Below are positions 53,724-64,000 of a stretch of DNA of 64,000 bases, in pieces. A program made the translations under genes and the position numbers. A model generated the notes under the pieces. It did not search any database and was not told where the DNA came from. It saw only the letters and a program-made list of their open reading frames with translations. The DNA lies in the NCBI GenBank assembly GCA_028284865.1, contig JANQQV010000018.1, positions 124,001-188,000 on the forward strand, given 5' to 3'. How positions within the stretch are numbered: the stretch's first letter is position 1; every line of letters begins with the position of its first letter. Source of the DNA: Rhodothermales bacterium (GTDB taxonomy: Bacteria > Bacteroidota > Rhodothermia > Rhodothermales > UBA10348).

Positions 53724-54785
53724 ATGCTTCCAGATTGGGCCCCGAATATCCATCCCTTGATCGTCCACTTCCCTATCGCGCTGCTGTTTACGGCAGCGGC
53801 AGTGGACACGGTCGGAATGTTCATGCGCTCGAATGACTTCCTTCGAAAAGGAGCATTCAGCCTGTACCTGCTCGGATCCCTGGGTGTTGTTGCCGCCTGG
53901 TTCAGTGGTCGTCAAGCCGGTGATTCAGTCTTTCTGCCTACGGAGGCCAATGTCGTGTTGACCGAGCATGCGGATCTGGGTCAGTACCTGCTGATCTTTT
54001 TCGGCGTTTACGCCGTGATCCGACTCATCATGTTCGGACTGAGCCTGGAATCCCGAACGGCACTGCGCGGTGTTGTTTGGATTGTTGGGCTGGTCGGGAT
54101 CGGGCTGACCTGGGTGACGGCAGATCACGGAGCCGAGTTGGTCTTCAAACATGGAGCGGGCGTTCAGGCTGCGCAGGTCGAAGCACTGGTATTCACTCTC
54201 CCCGACTCATCAGAGACCTCCGGCCCGGTGATGAATGATGAGGGGGGATGGACGCTCAAGCCAACACGTGCAGCTGTCTGGCTGGACGATATGACCGTCT
54301 ATGGCAATGCTGACGGACTGGTCGCGTCTCTTCAGGATGGCGGTGAACGTGGGGATGTCCTCGCCCTGACAGTCGAAGGCGATCCGGTCATGATCGTATT
54401 TGACCATTCGATGGCCTCCGTTCAGATCGATGCCCCCATGAATCTCGATCGATTCGACGGCACGTTGATGATGGTCACACACGTCCAAGACGAAGAGAAC
54501 TACTATTTCACTTCGTTCTCGGACGAGTCCGTCCGTCAAGGCGTCAGTGAGTCTGGAGACCTGATCCTGATGGACAATCAAGACTACACCCCTGCCGGAT
54601 GGGTTACCTATCGGGCCGTCGCCGATCAGACTCACTTCCGAGCTTATGCCGATCAGCAGATGATCGCTCACGGTCACGGGGCTGATGGAGGTACGGGACC
54701 AGTCGGTATACGATTGAATGGCACCGGAACTGTGCTCATCGATTACATCCAGACGGCTTCTCTGCGTCCGGGTCAGCCTCACTAG
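53724..54785 (+). CDS. DUF2231-type membrane protein with C-terminal beta domain
   Basis: A 353-residue protein. The N-terminal half has the DUF2231 pattern: PNIHPLIVHFPIALLFTAA with the conserved His pair, then three more helices (LYLLGSLGVVAAWFSGRQA, YLLIFFGVYAVIRLIMFGL, VVWIVGLVGIGLTWVTADHG). Such domains are common in Bacteroidota and may bind heme or act in respiration; the role is unsettled. The C-terminal half (about 165-353) is soluble and beta-rich (ENYYFTSFSDESVRQG, GPVGIRLNGTGTVLID), resembling a concanavalin-like laminin-G fold seen in exported domains. It ends one base before the stop of the convergent MFS gene. Confidence 0.8.
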   Translation: MLPDWAPNIHPLIVHFPIALLFTAAAVDTVGMFMRSNDFLRKGAFSLYLLGSLGVVAAWFSGRQAGDSVFLPTEANVVLTEHADLGQYLLIFFGVYAVIRLIMFGLSLESRTALRGVVWIVGLVGIGLTWVTADHGAELVFKHGAGVQAAQVEALVFTLPDSSETSGPVMNDEGGWTLKPTRAAVWLDDMTVYGNADGLVASLQDGGERGDVLALTVEGDPVMIVFDHSMASVQIDAPMNLDRFDGTLMMVTHVQDEENYYFTSFSDESVRQGVSESGDLILMDNQDYTPAGWVTYRAVADQTHFRAYADQQMIAHGHGADGGTGPVGIRLNGTGTVLIDYIQTASLRPGQPH

Positions 54786-54786
54786 T

Positions 54787-56001
54787 TCAGGGACGGAGCA
54801 ACCAGCCCGCCCATAGTCCGGATAGCACAGTCAATCCACCGATGGCCTTGATGGCACCTTCGGGTCCAACGGAGTCGGCCAATAGTCCTGCAAGGACGGC
54901 GCCCACCACGTAGCCACCGTCACGCCAGAGCCGATAGACTCCGAGCGCAGATGAGCGCCAGGCGGGAGCGGCGTGGTCCGAGATGACAGCCAGCAGTGTC
55001 GGATACACGAGCGCGGTTCCTATGCCCATGCCGACCATGGCGATGGCGTAGGTCGGCAAGTCATTGGCTGAGAGCAAGAACAGAATGCTGATCCCCTGAA
55101 GGACCATTCCGGCGGTGATGGGCCCTCTGCGTCCCACGCGATCTGACCATCCTCCTGTGAACAATTGACCCACGCCCCAGATGAGCGGATAAATCGCCAA
55201 CAGCCAGGCTGAATGCCCTGTGGAAATCCCGACCTGCAGGAAGAAAATCGGCAGAAGGCCCCAGGCCAGTCCGTCGTTCAGGTTGTTCACCAGCCCCGCC
55301 TGCGAGGCCGCATGCAGATGGCGTTCCTTCCAGGAAACGCCTTTGAAAATGGCCGCCCAAGAAAGCGTCTCTTCTTCAGTTCCGTCGTGCGCGTCTTGCT
55401 CCAGTGCCACGTGATCCATCGTGTCCCGGATGAACAGCATGGACACGACCAGCCCGGTCACTGCCAGCCCGGCTCCCAGCGCGAATGTCCACTCCGCATG
55501 ACCTGCGGCCAGCCAGAATCCGGATACCAGAGCTGCGAGCGATACCGCTGCATAGCCGGCGCTTTCATTGATGCCCAAAGCCAGACCCCGCTGTTTCGGG
55601 CCGACCAGGTCGATCTTCATCACGACTGTCATGGTCCACGCGAATCCCTGATTCAATCCCAGCAAAGCGTTTGCTGCCACCACCCACGCCCAGGATGGCG
55701 CCCAAAGCAGCATCAGCGGAACGGGAATTCCCAACAACCAGCCGAGAATCAGCAATCGCTTACGGCCGGCTCGCTCCGCGAGCCGGCCGGCCACGGTATT
55801 GGCCAGCGCCTTCGCCAATCCAAAGGTGACGATGAACGAGAGCGCGGCCACATAGCTCTCCACTCCCCAACGAGAACTGGCCAGAACAGGCAGGATCACC
55901 CGCTCGAGACCGACCATCGCGCCCACAAACGCATTGACGACCACCAAGAGGACAAACTGCGCCAGATTGGCGCGAAGTCCGAGGCGGGGTGAGTCCGTCA
56001 T
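54787..56001 (-). CDS. MFS transporter
   Basis: A 404-residue major facilitator with twelve predicted helices. The loop 2-3 signature is visible as AGRLAERAGRKRLLILGWLLG (GxLaDrxGrkxxl type), and the second-half equivalent is GGWSDRVGRRGPITAGM. The first helix begins LAQFVLLVVVNAFVGAMVGL. The 70-residue central loop is charged. Substrate cannot be told; drug efflux and metabolite export both fit. It is divergent from clpB and converges tail to tail with the DUF2231 gene, leaving only one base between stops. Confidence 0.9.
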   Translation of the reverse strand: MTDSPRLGLRANLAQFVLLVVVNAFVGAMVGLERVILPVLASSRWGVESYVAALSFIVTFGLAKALANTVAGRLAERAGRKRLLILGWLLGIPVPLMLLWAPSWAWVVAANALLGLNQGFAWTMTVVMKIDLVGPKQRGLALGINESAGYAAVSLAALVSGFWLAAGHAEWTFALGAGLAVTGLVVSMLFIRDTMDHVALEQDAHDGTEEETLSWAAIFKGVSWKERHLHAASQAGLVNNLNDGLAWGLLPIFFLQVGISTGHSAWLLAIYPLIWGVGQLFTGGWSDRVGRRGPITAGMVLQGISILFLLSANDLPTYAIAMVGMGIGTALVYPTLLAVISDHAAPAWRSSALGVYRLWRDGGYVVGAVLAGLLADSVGPEGAIKAIGGLTVLSGLWAGWLLRP

Positions 56002-56182
56002 GTGATTGATCGAATGGGTGAAGAAGAGGGCATTCTACGGCACGCGAGACCCGCCTGCTGCCATGATGTCAGCCAAATCGGCTTGGTATGCTTTTCGCTA
56101 CGTAAGTGGAAGCACGATTATCGCCCGAATGCTGCCATTTCGTCTGAATTGCGCCAGCGGGCACAACACGGTCGAGAGAGCC

Positions 56183-58888
<2,706 letters not shown>

Positions 58889-58904
58889 GCTGATTGACAG
58901 CGGC

Positions 58905-61604
58905 TCAGCCGTTTCGGATCGATGCGATCTGCGCGCCGAGTTCGTCGTCTGGGTTTTCTGAAAGCCACGCCTCGGCGCGCTCCAGATTGGACTCGGCCGC
59001 GTCCGCGCGACCATTCTGCATCTGCACCCGCGCGAGGTTGATGAGGTCTTGAGCGTGACGGCCGTTTCGAGGGCCTTCGTCACCGATTGCATCGACTACA
59101 ATTTGGCCATAGCGAATGGCTTCCGGCAGCCGGTTCAGCGATTCCAATGTGCTGGTCAGTTTTCTGCTGACTCCCACGACGCGACCATGTTCGAGCGCAT
59201 AGCTCAGACGCAGAATTTCGAAAGCTTCGAAATAGTGGCCGACTGCTGCATTCAGGTCGTCTCGCTTGACTTCGAGATCCCCAAGCCACTGATGGTCGAG
59301 ACCTATGATGAAGGACGACGCAGGAAGGAGTAGTTCATGCACGCGAAGGGACTCTTCGAATAGCGGGGCTGCTTCCTCCGTCCGACCAAGGGCCAGATAG
59401 ACGCGACCCTTCCAGTTGACCGAGTTTGCCGTCACGTTGTGATCGCGTCCGTAAATGGCGGTTCGGCGAACAATCGCTTCTTCAAATTGGGTCAGCGCCT
59501 CCGTATAGGCCTGCTTGTCAAAGAGAAGGGCTCCGTAATTGTGGAGGTTTGAGGCGTAGAATGGATGGTTTTCACCGATTTCACGCCGCGTCATCGGTAG
59601 ACCACGCTCGAAATAGTCTTCAGCTATTCGGAACGTCTCCTCTTCCAACCCCCCGAGGTAATACAACACGCCATAAACCGCTCCAAGATTGGCCAATGAC
59701 TCAGCCACATCTCGGTGCGCGCCATCGTGCAGAGATTCCCTGATGGCCAGCGCTTCTTCCCACACAACTCTTGTGGTGTCGTACTTGCCCATTCCGTATA
59801 GGGTGACGCCGAGATCGTTCAAGCTCTGCGCGACGTCCAGATGTTGCTCTCCGTAGATCTGACGGTGCATGGCGAGCGCCGATTCGTGCAGTTCACGAGA
59901 GCGCTGCGAATTGCCGATGTCGTCTTCCAGCACGGCAAGCGCGTACGTCGCTTTTGCCAGGTCAGATGTTATCTCACCGTCCGCAAGCGACTCCTGGACT
60001 GCAAGAGCGGCTTCTGCCAATACATGGCCCTCATTCTCCTCTCCAAGCCCTGCATACACCAAACTGAGCACGCGCATCAATTCGCTCTGCACTTCGGGGT
60101 GTTCGTCGAGTCGGTCTCGGACATTTTCTGCGCCGATATCAACCATCTCACGGACCGTCACATCCCTTCCCTGGGCAACTTCCGGATTTGCCGCATCAAA
60201 CAGCGTCACCAGGAAATCGATCACCTCCCGTGACTTCTCGGCTTCGAGCGCTATTTGCTCGCGCTGGCGCTCCGTTACTGCCGCGGAGTAGACCGCAATG
60301 ACCGTTGTCAAGACCAGAAGGACGGCGACAGCGGCTGCAGCAGCTACCGCAATCTTGTTACGCTGGACGAACTTGCCGACGCGATACCCGAACGTATCGT
60401 CCTGGGCACTGACCGGACGACCCCCGAGGTAGTGTCCAATGTCGAGCTGAAGCTGATCGGCGGACTGGTAGCGCCGATCCATCTCCTTGCGAAGCGCCAT
60501 CAAAACGATGCGATCCAGGTCGCCGCTTAGCTGCTTGCGCAGGCTGGCAAGCGGCGTCCGACGCTTCGTGCTCACCATCTCGGGGCTGGGACCGTCCACG
60601 GTCGCATCGACCGCCGTGTCCACCCTCGAGATCATGGTACTCGGTTTCTCTGGAGCTTTCTCGAGGATGATCTTTTCGATCTCCCCTTGAACCCGCGTCT
60701 GGAAAGTGAATGGGCGATGCCCAGTCAGCAATTCGTAAAGCAGGACCCCGAGCTGATAGACGTCAGACGCCGTCGTCAAAGAGTTACCCCGTACCTGCTC
60801 GGGCGAAGCATACTCTGGCGTCATAACACGCTGTTCCTCCCGGGTCATGGGAAGCGTGTATCCTGTCAGGTCCGGGTTCAGGAACTTCGCGATCCCGAAA
60901 TCCAGCAGCTTGACGTTTCCATCCTTGGTGACCAGGATGTTCGAGGGCTTCAGGTCCCGATGAACGATCAGGTTCTGGTGCGCATAATGGACGGCCGCAC
61001 AAACCTTCTGGAATAGCTTGAGTCGATCCTGGAGGGATAGTCGATTCTCGTCACAGTATTTGGTAATGGGGTCGCCATCGACGTACTCCATGACGAAGTA
61101 TGAAACGCCTTCATCAGTCGCCCCGCCATCGAGAAGCTGTGCGATGCCCGGGTGATTCAAACTGGCGAGAATGCGCCTTTCCACCCGGAATCGTTTCAGG
61201 ATGTCATCTGTGTCCATCCCCCGGCGGATGACCTTGACGGCAACGTAACGCTTGAATGCCTCGTCATCACGGACACCGAGGAATACCTGACCCATGCCAC
61301 CGCGGCCCAGCTTCCGGATCAACCGATAAGGACCCGCGCGCTCGATCTCCGCGTCACCGCTCTCTTCTTCAACAACCGAGGACATGCGAGCCAGCGCTTC
61401 TTCGAGATCCGAGCGATTCGTGTTGTCCAGGAACGTGTCCGCCTTGTCCGAAGCAGCCAGCATCTTCAGGACTTGTTCTGCCAACTCCACGTCTTCGCCC
61501 GCTTCTTTGCGAACGAGTTCTTCCCGCTGATCGCGATCAAGCTCCAGGGCCTCGTCCATGATGGACTCGATCCGCTGCCATCGTTTCGGGTCGATGTTCT
61601 TCAT
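58905..61604 (-). CDS. Transmembrane serine/threonine protein kinase with TPR receptor domain
   Basis: An 899-residue Hanks-type kinase. The kinase domain (about 92-350) has the P loop RKLGRGGMGQVFLG, VAVKVIRRG (catalytic Lys), VHRDLKPSNILV and LLDFGIAKFL, plus YASPEQVRG in the activation segment, so all essential residues are present. An N-terminal helical segment precedes it. One membrane helix is at about 408-430 (IAVAAAAAVAVLLVLTTVIAVY). The exterior part has about ten TPR-like repeats (ALAMHRQIYGEQHLDVAQSL, AAPLFEESLRVHELL). It is 64 bases downstream of an ECF sigma gene of the TIGR02999 type; this pairing recurs in many genomes and implies that the kinase controls the sigma factor. Convergent with clpB. 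Confidence 0.93.
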   Translation of the reverse strand: MKNIDPKRWQRIESIMDEALELDRDQREELVRKEAGEDVELAEQVLKMLAASDKADTFLDNTNRSDLEEALARMSSVVEEESGDAEIERAGPYRLIRKLGRGGMGQVFLGVRDDEAFKRYVAVKVIRRGMDTDDILKRFRVERRILASLNHPGIAQLLDGGATDEGVSYFVMEYVDGDPITKYCDENRLSLQDRLKLFQKVCAAVHYAHQNLIVHRDLKPSNILVTKDGNVKLLDFGIAKFLNPDLTGYTLPMTREEQRVMTPEYASPEQVRGNSLTTASDVYQLGVLLYELLTGHRPFTFQTRVQGEIEKIILEKAPEKPSTMISRVDTAVDATVDGPSPEMVSTKRRTPLASLRKQLSGDLDRIVLMALRKEMDRRYQSADQLQLDIGHYLGGRPVSAQDDTFGYRVGKFVQRNKIAVAAAAAVAVLLVLTTVIAVYSAAVTERQREQIALEAEKSREVIDFLVTLFDAANPEVAQGRDVTVREMVDIGAENVRDRLDEHPEVQSELMRVLSLVYAGLGEENEGHVLAEAALAVQESLADGEITSDLAKATYALAVLEDDIGNSQRSRELHESALAMHRQIYGEQHLDVAQSLNDLGVTLYGMGKYDTTRVVWEEALAIRESLHDGAHRDVAESLANLGAVYGVLYYLGGLEEETFRIAEDYFERGLPMTRREIGENHPFYASNLHNYGALLFDKQAYTEALTQFEEAIVRRTAIYGRDHNVTANSVNWKGRVYLALGRTEEAAPLFEESLRVHELLLPASSFIIGLDHQWLGDLEVKRDDLNAAVGHYFEAFEILRLSYALEHGRVVGVSRKLTSTLESLNRLPEAIRYGQIVVDAIGDEGPRNGRHAQDLINLARVQMQNGRADAAESNLERAEAWLSENPDDELGAQIASIRNG

Positions 61605-61668
61605 GATTCGTGTCCCGCGCGTTCTGACCCGTCCATGACCAGACGCCCTCTGGTATCATCGCGCATTA

Positions 61669-62235
61669 TCATTCGCCCCCTTTCAGCGCCAGGAAAAGGA
61701 ATGATTTCGCCTTCAACCAGTCACGGTCCACCGTTCGCGAAGACACATCCAGTAGGGCAGCAGTTTCCTCGATGGACATCCCTCCAAAGAACCGACACTC
61801 AACGATTGTGGCCAGACGCGGATTGAGTGCTTCGAGCTCCTTCATCGCATCATCCAGATCGAGGATGTCCACGTTGTTGGAGGTGTCCGAAATCAACGAG
61901 GCATTCAGCTCAGTGTGGTGTGCTCCTCCCCCTCTCTTCTCCGCTTTGACTCGGCGGGCATAGTCCACCAGAATCTGTCGCATGGCCCGTGCGGTAACCG
62001 AGAAGAAGTGGACCCGGTCATTCCAGCCGTTCTCATCCCGATCAAACAGCTTCAAATAGGCCTCGTGAACGAGACCTGTCGTGTTCAACGTTTCGCCTGG
62101 CTTGCGGTATCGAAGCTGACGACGCGCCATCGCGTGCAGTTCGTCATAGACGAGCGCAAAGAGGCGATCCCCGGCACGGTCATCACCGTTCCGGTGGGCG
62201 GCTATCAGCTGAGTAACCATCCCCTCGTCGTTCAT
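61669..62235 (-). CDS. ECF-type sigma factor, Sig70_X6/TIGR02999 family
   Basis: A 188-residue sigma factor of the family TIGR02999. Region 2 has LFALVYDELHAMARRQLRYR and TGLVHEAYLKLF, with VHFFSVTARAMRQILVDYAR; region 4 has LDDAMKELEALNPRLATIVE, FFGGMSIEETAALLDVSSRT and a helix-turn-helix with VDRDWLKAKSFL. These factors have no classical anti-sigma factor; they are encoded next to a Hanks-type kinase with a sensor domain, as here, which suggests control by phosphorylation. A permease gene lies 141 bases upstream, in the same direction. Confidence 0.94.
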   Translation of the reverse strand: MNDEGMVTQLIAAHRNGDDRAGDRLFALVYDELHAMARRQLRYRKPGETLNTTGLVHEAYLKLFDRDENGWNDRVHFFSVTARAMRQILVDYARRVKAEKRGGGAHHTELNASLISDTSNNVDILDLDDAMKELEALNPRLATIVECRFFGGMSIEETAALLDVSSRTVDRDWLKAKSFLFLALKGGE

Positions 62236-62375
62236 GGAGTCGAAGGGTTATGCTGTTGTAGGGGTGGAGCTTACAGGGTACGGCAACCACGCCGGAATGG
62301 AAACCCTTATCGTACAAGGCTTTCGGGCCGATTTCCCACCCGTCCAAAACGTCAATTTCAGCGGGTTCGAGTCTC

Positions 62376-64000
62376 TTACTCGTATCGAATGGTCTCGATA
62401 GGATCGGACCACGCCGCTCGTGTCGCATGATAGCCCACAGTCACTACTGTCAAGATCAAGGCAGCCGCGCCAGCCATGAGGAACGCTTGAGGTTCGACAC
62501 CCACCCGATAAGGAAAGTTGGACAGCCATCCGCGCATGATGTACCAGGCAATTGGAGAAGCGATCACAAACGCGATGGAGACGAGAATCACAAACTCTGA
62601 AACCAGCAGGCGAAGGATCGACGTCGAGCTGGCACCCATCACTTTGCGGATTCCAATCTCGCGCGTTCGGCGGGATGTGGAATACGAAGCGAGCCCCAGC
62701 AAGCCCAATCCAGCCAATGCGATGGCCAGCAGGGAAAACAGTCTGAACATGCGAGCTGATCGTTCTTCGGCCGCATACAGATTGTTGAAATGATCATCGA
62801 GGAAGAATGCCTCGAAGGAATCATCCGGATACACTTGTGCCCAGGCCTGCTCAAGCCCCTGCATCGTCGCAGACAAATCTTCAGTTCGAACCCGGGTCAT
62901 GATGTAGGAGGGGACGTCTGCAGTGGCCACCAAAACCAGAGGTTCCACCTGAGTGTGCAGCGATTGGAAGTGAAAGTCGTCGAGCACGCCAACGACCCTG
63001 CCTTCCATGACATCCGGAGTCGAGCCATCCAGACTGGAGGGCCAGACAATGGATCGGCCCACAGCCTCTGACGCCGTCCACCCCATCCGTAGTGCGGCCG
63101 TTCGATTGATTAAAAAAGCTTCATCCAGATCAGCTGGGCGGTCTGGATCGAATCGACGGCCGTTCAAAACCGAAACATCCATCAAGTCGGAAAAACCGGG
63201 GCGCACATGGAGCATGGCCACACTGACGCCATCCTCCCCGCTCTCAACACCTTCAGGCATAAGGAGCACGCCTCCCGCACCATTCCCCAGCAAAGAACTT
63301 GACGCGGTCACGCCTTCGACGCCTGCTTGGCGTTCAAATTCCGAGATGAGCGTCGCTCCCGACCGTCGCATTTCCGGCGTGCGCATGCGCGTAACCAGTA
63401 CCTGCTCCTCATCAAACCCGAGCGGCCGATCTTGCAAGTACGACAGTTGACGATTCACGATCAGCGTGCCAACGATCAATACGATTGACACGGTAAACTG
63501 AAACACCACCAGCGCGCGACGGAAGAAGCTGCTGCCTGACTGTCCCGCGAGCAGGTCCCCTTTCAGCACCACGACGGGATTGAACCGCGCCAGTACAAGA
63601 GCCGGGTAGAAGCCTGAGAGCAGGCCTACGAACAGCACAAAGCCCACCAGCCCAGCGAGGAAGCCGGGATGAACCAGAAGAGAGAGATCGAGCGGTCGAC
63701 CAGCGAGCTCTGAAAAAATGGGTTCGAATACGAACGTCATGCCCAAGCCTACCAGTAGGGCGAGCGCAGACAACATGATGGTCTCCCCCAGAAACTGGGA
63801 TATGACCTGCGTTCGATGTGCGCCAACCGCTTTTCTAACGCCCACCTCCCGCGCTCTTCTCGCGCTACGTGCCGTCGAGAGATTGATGAAGTTGACGATA
63901 GCCAGGATCAGGATGAACAATGCGATCATCCCAAGAATCAAAAGGGTCTCGACAGAGCCATTCGGTTCAAGCTCTCCATCCATGTGGGAGTGCAAATGGA
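62376..64000 (-). CDS. FtsX/MacB-type ABC transporter permease, 5' end outside the window
   Basis: At least 541 residues of a permease of about 800; the frame is open through the right window edge, so the N-terminal part (first helix and part of the MacB-PCD domain) is missing. Two FtsX domains are seen: VNFINLSTARSARRAREVGV then VRKAVGAHRTQVISQFL early on, and YSTSRRTREIGIRKVMGA near the end, each with three further helices. Between them is a periplasmic MacB-type domain (about 200-420). Single-chain duplicated permeases of this sort are frequent in Bacteroidota and Acidobacteria, often near sigma/kinase pairs. The matching ATPase gene is not in the window. Substrate unknown. Confidence 0.9.
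   Translation of the reverse strand, partial: HLHSHMDGELEPNGSVETLLILGMIALFILILAIVNFINLSTARSARRAREVGVRKAVGAHRTQVISQFLGETIMLSALALLVGLGMTFVFEPIFSELAGRPLDLSLLVHPGFLAGLVGFVLFVGLLSGFYPALVLARFNPVVVLKGDLLAGQSGSSFFRRALVVFQFTVSIVLIVGTLIVNRQLSYLQDRPLGFDEEQVLVTRMRTPEMRRSGATLISEFERQAGVEGVTASSSLLGNGAGGVLLMPEGVESGEDGVSVAMLHVRPGFSDLMDVSVLNGRRFDPDRPADLDEAFLINRTAALRMGWTASEAVGRSIVWPSSLDGSTPDVMEGRVVGVLDDFHFQSLHTQVEPLVLVATADVPSYIMTRVRTEDLSATMQGLEQAWAQVYPDDSFEAFFLDDHFNNLYAAEERSARMFRLFSLLAIALAGLGLLGLASYSTSRRTREIGIRKVMGASSTSILRLLVSEFVILVSIAFVIASPIAWYIMRGWLSNFPYRVGVEPQAFLMAGAAALILTVVTVGYHATRAAWSDPIETIRYE

Noticed and set aside
55213-55992. 259-codon plus-strand open frame
   Set aside because: Antisense to the MFS transporter; the product is Gln/His/Arg rich, typical of a shadow frame.
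56006-56182. Longer start for clpB
   Set aside because: The 59 extra residues are not conserved; [11 protein letters not shown] matches the family N-terminus.

Overview
The window reads as chromosomal DNA from a free-living, probably marine bacterium of the Bacteroidota/FCB group, most like the Rhodothermales. This is inferred from four things. Three proteins show family-typical Bacteroidota traits: two secreted proteins end in type IX secretion (T9SS) type A sorting domains, one with the NYPNPFNPQTTI signature, and the primary sigma factor is the short form that lacks region 1.1. In addition folP sits beside cdaA, and the GC content is moderately high with dense gene packing. No phage, insertion sequence, integrase, CRISPR array, rRNA or tRNA was seen.

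Layout. 1-8.4 kb: 3' part of uppP, an NFACT/RqcH ribosome-quality-control protein, an ArsR/SRPBCC pair behind a very clear promoter and operator, a PrsW-type membrane protease, then a regulatory block (RsbW-like kinase, STAS antagonist, ECF sigma, membrane anti-sigma) and the primary sigma factor. 8.6-16 kb: GH3-type adenylase, folP-cdaA-pcm on the + strand, and on the - strand an operon of a degenerate GAF/GGDEF membrane protein, phosphopentomutase and two bacterial-microcompartment pentamer proteins without any shell hexamer gene. 16.7-25.4 kb: one 2900-residue T9SS-secreted mosaic protein (two propeller-like domains, seven DUF11 modules, SdrD_B modules, a BNR/sortilin-like propeller, sorting domain). 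25.7-34.2 kb: KamA-like radical SAM enzyme with an ATP-grasp ligase, a cyclase-family lipoprotein, ftsX, and two secreted metallopeptidases. 34.3-44.4 kb: amino-acid catabolism (short asparaginase, hutI, hutH, hutU, pepE, ald, gdhA) with YceH and a TrmH methyltransferase. 44.5-54.8 kb: envelope proteins, NAD(P)HX repair enzyme, VanZ, TonB, amidohydrolase, class V aminotransferase, DUF493 and DUF2231 proteins. 54.8-64 kb: MFS transporter, clpB, a serine/threonine kinase with TPRs plus its ECF sigma factor, and an incomplete FtsX/MacB-type permease.

Taken together the gene set suggests a protein-degrading heterotroph: secreted peptidases release peptides, PepE and related enzymes release amino acids, and the hut genes, asparaginase, alanine dehydrogenase and glutamate dehydrogenase feed carbon and nitrogen into central metabolism. 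TonB and several sigma/anti-sigma modules serve uptake and envelope stress. The least explained systems are the orphan microcompartment pentamers with deoB, the KamA-like/ATP-grasp pair, and the interleaved domain architecture of the giant secreted protein.
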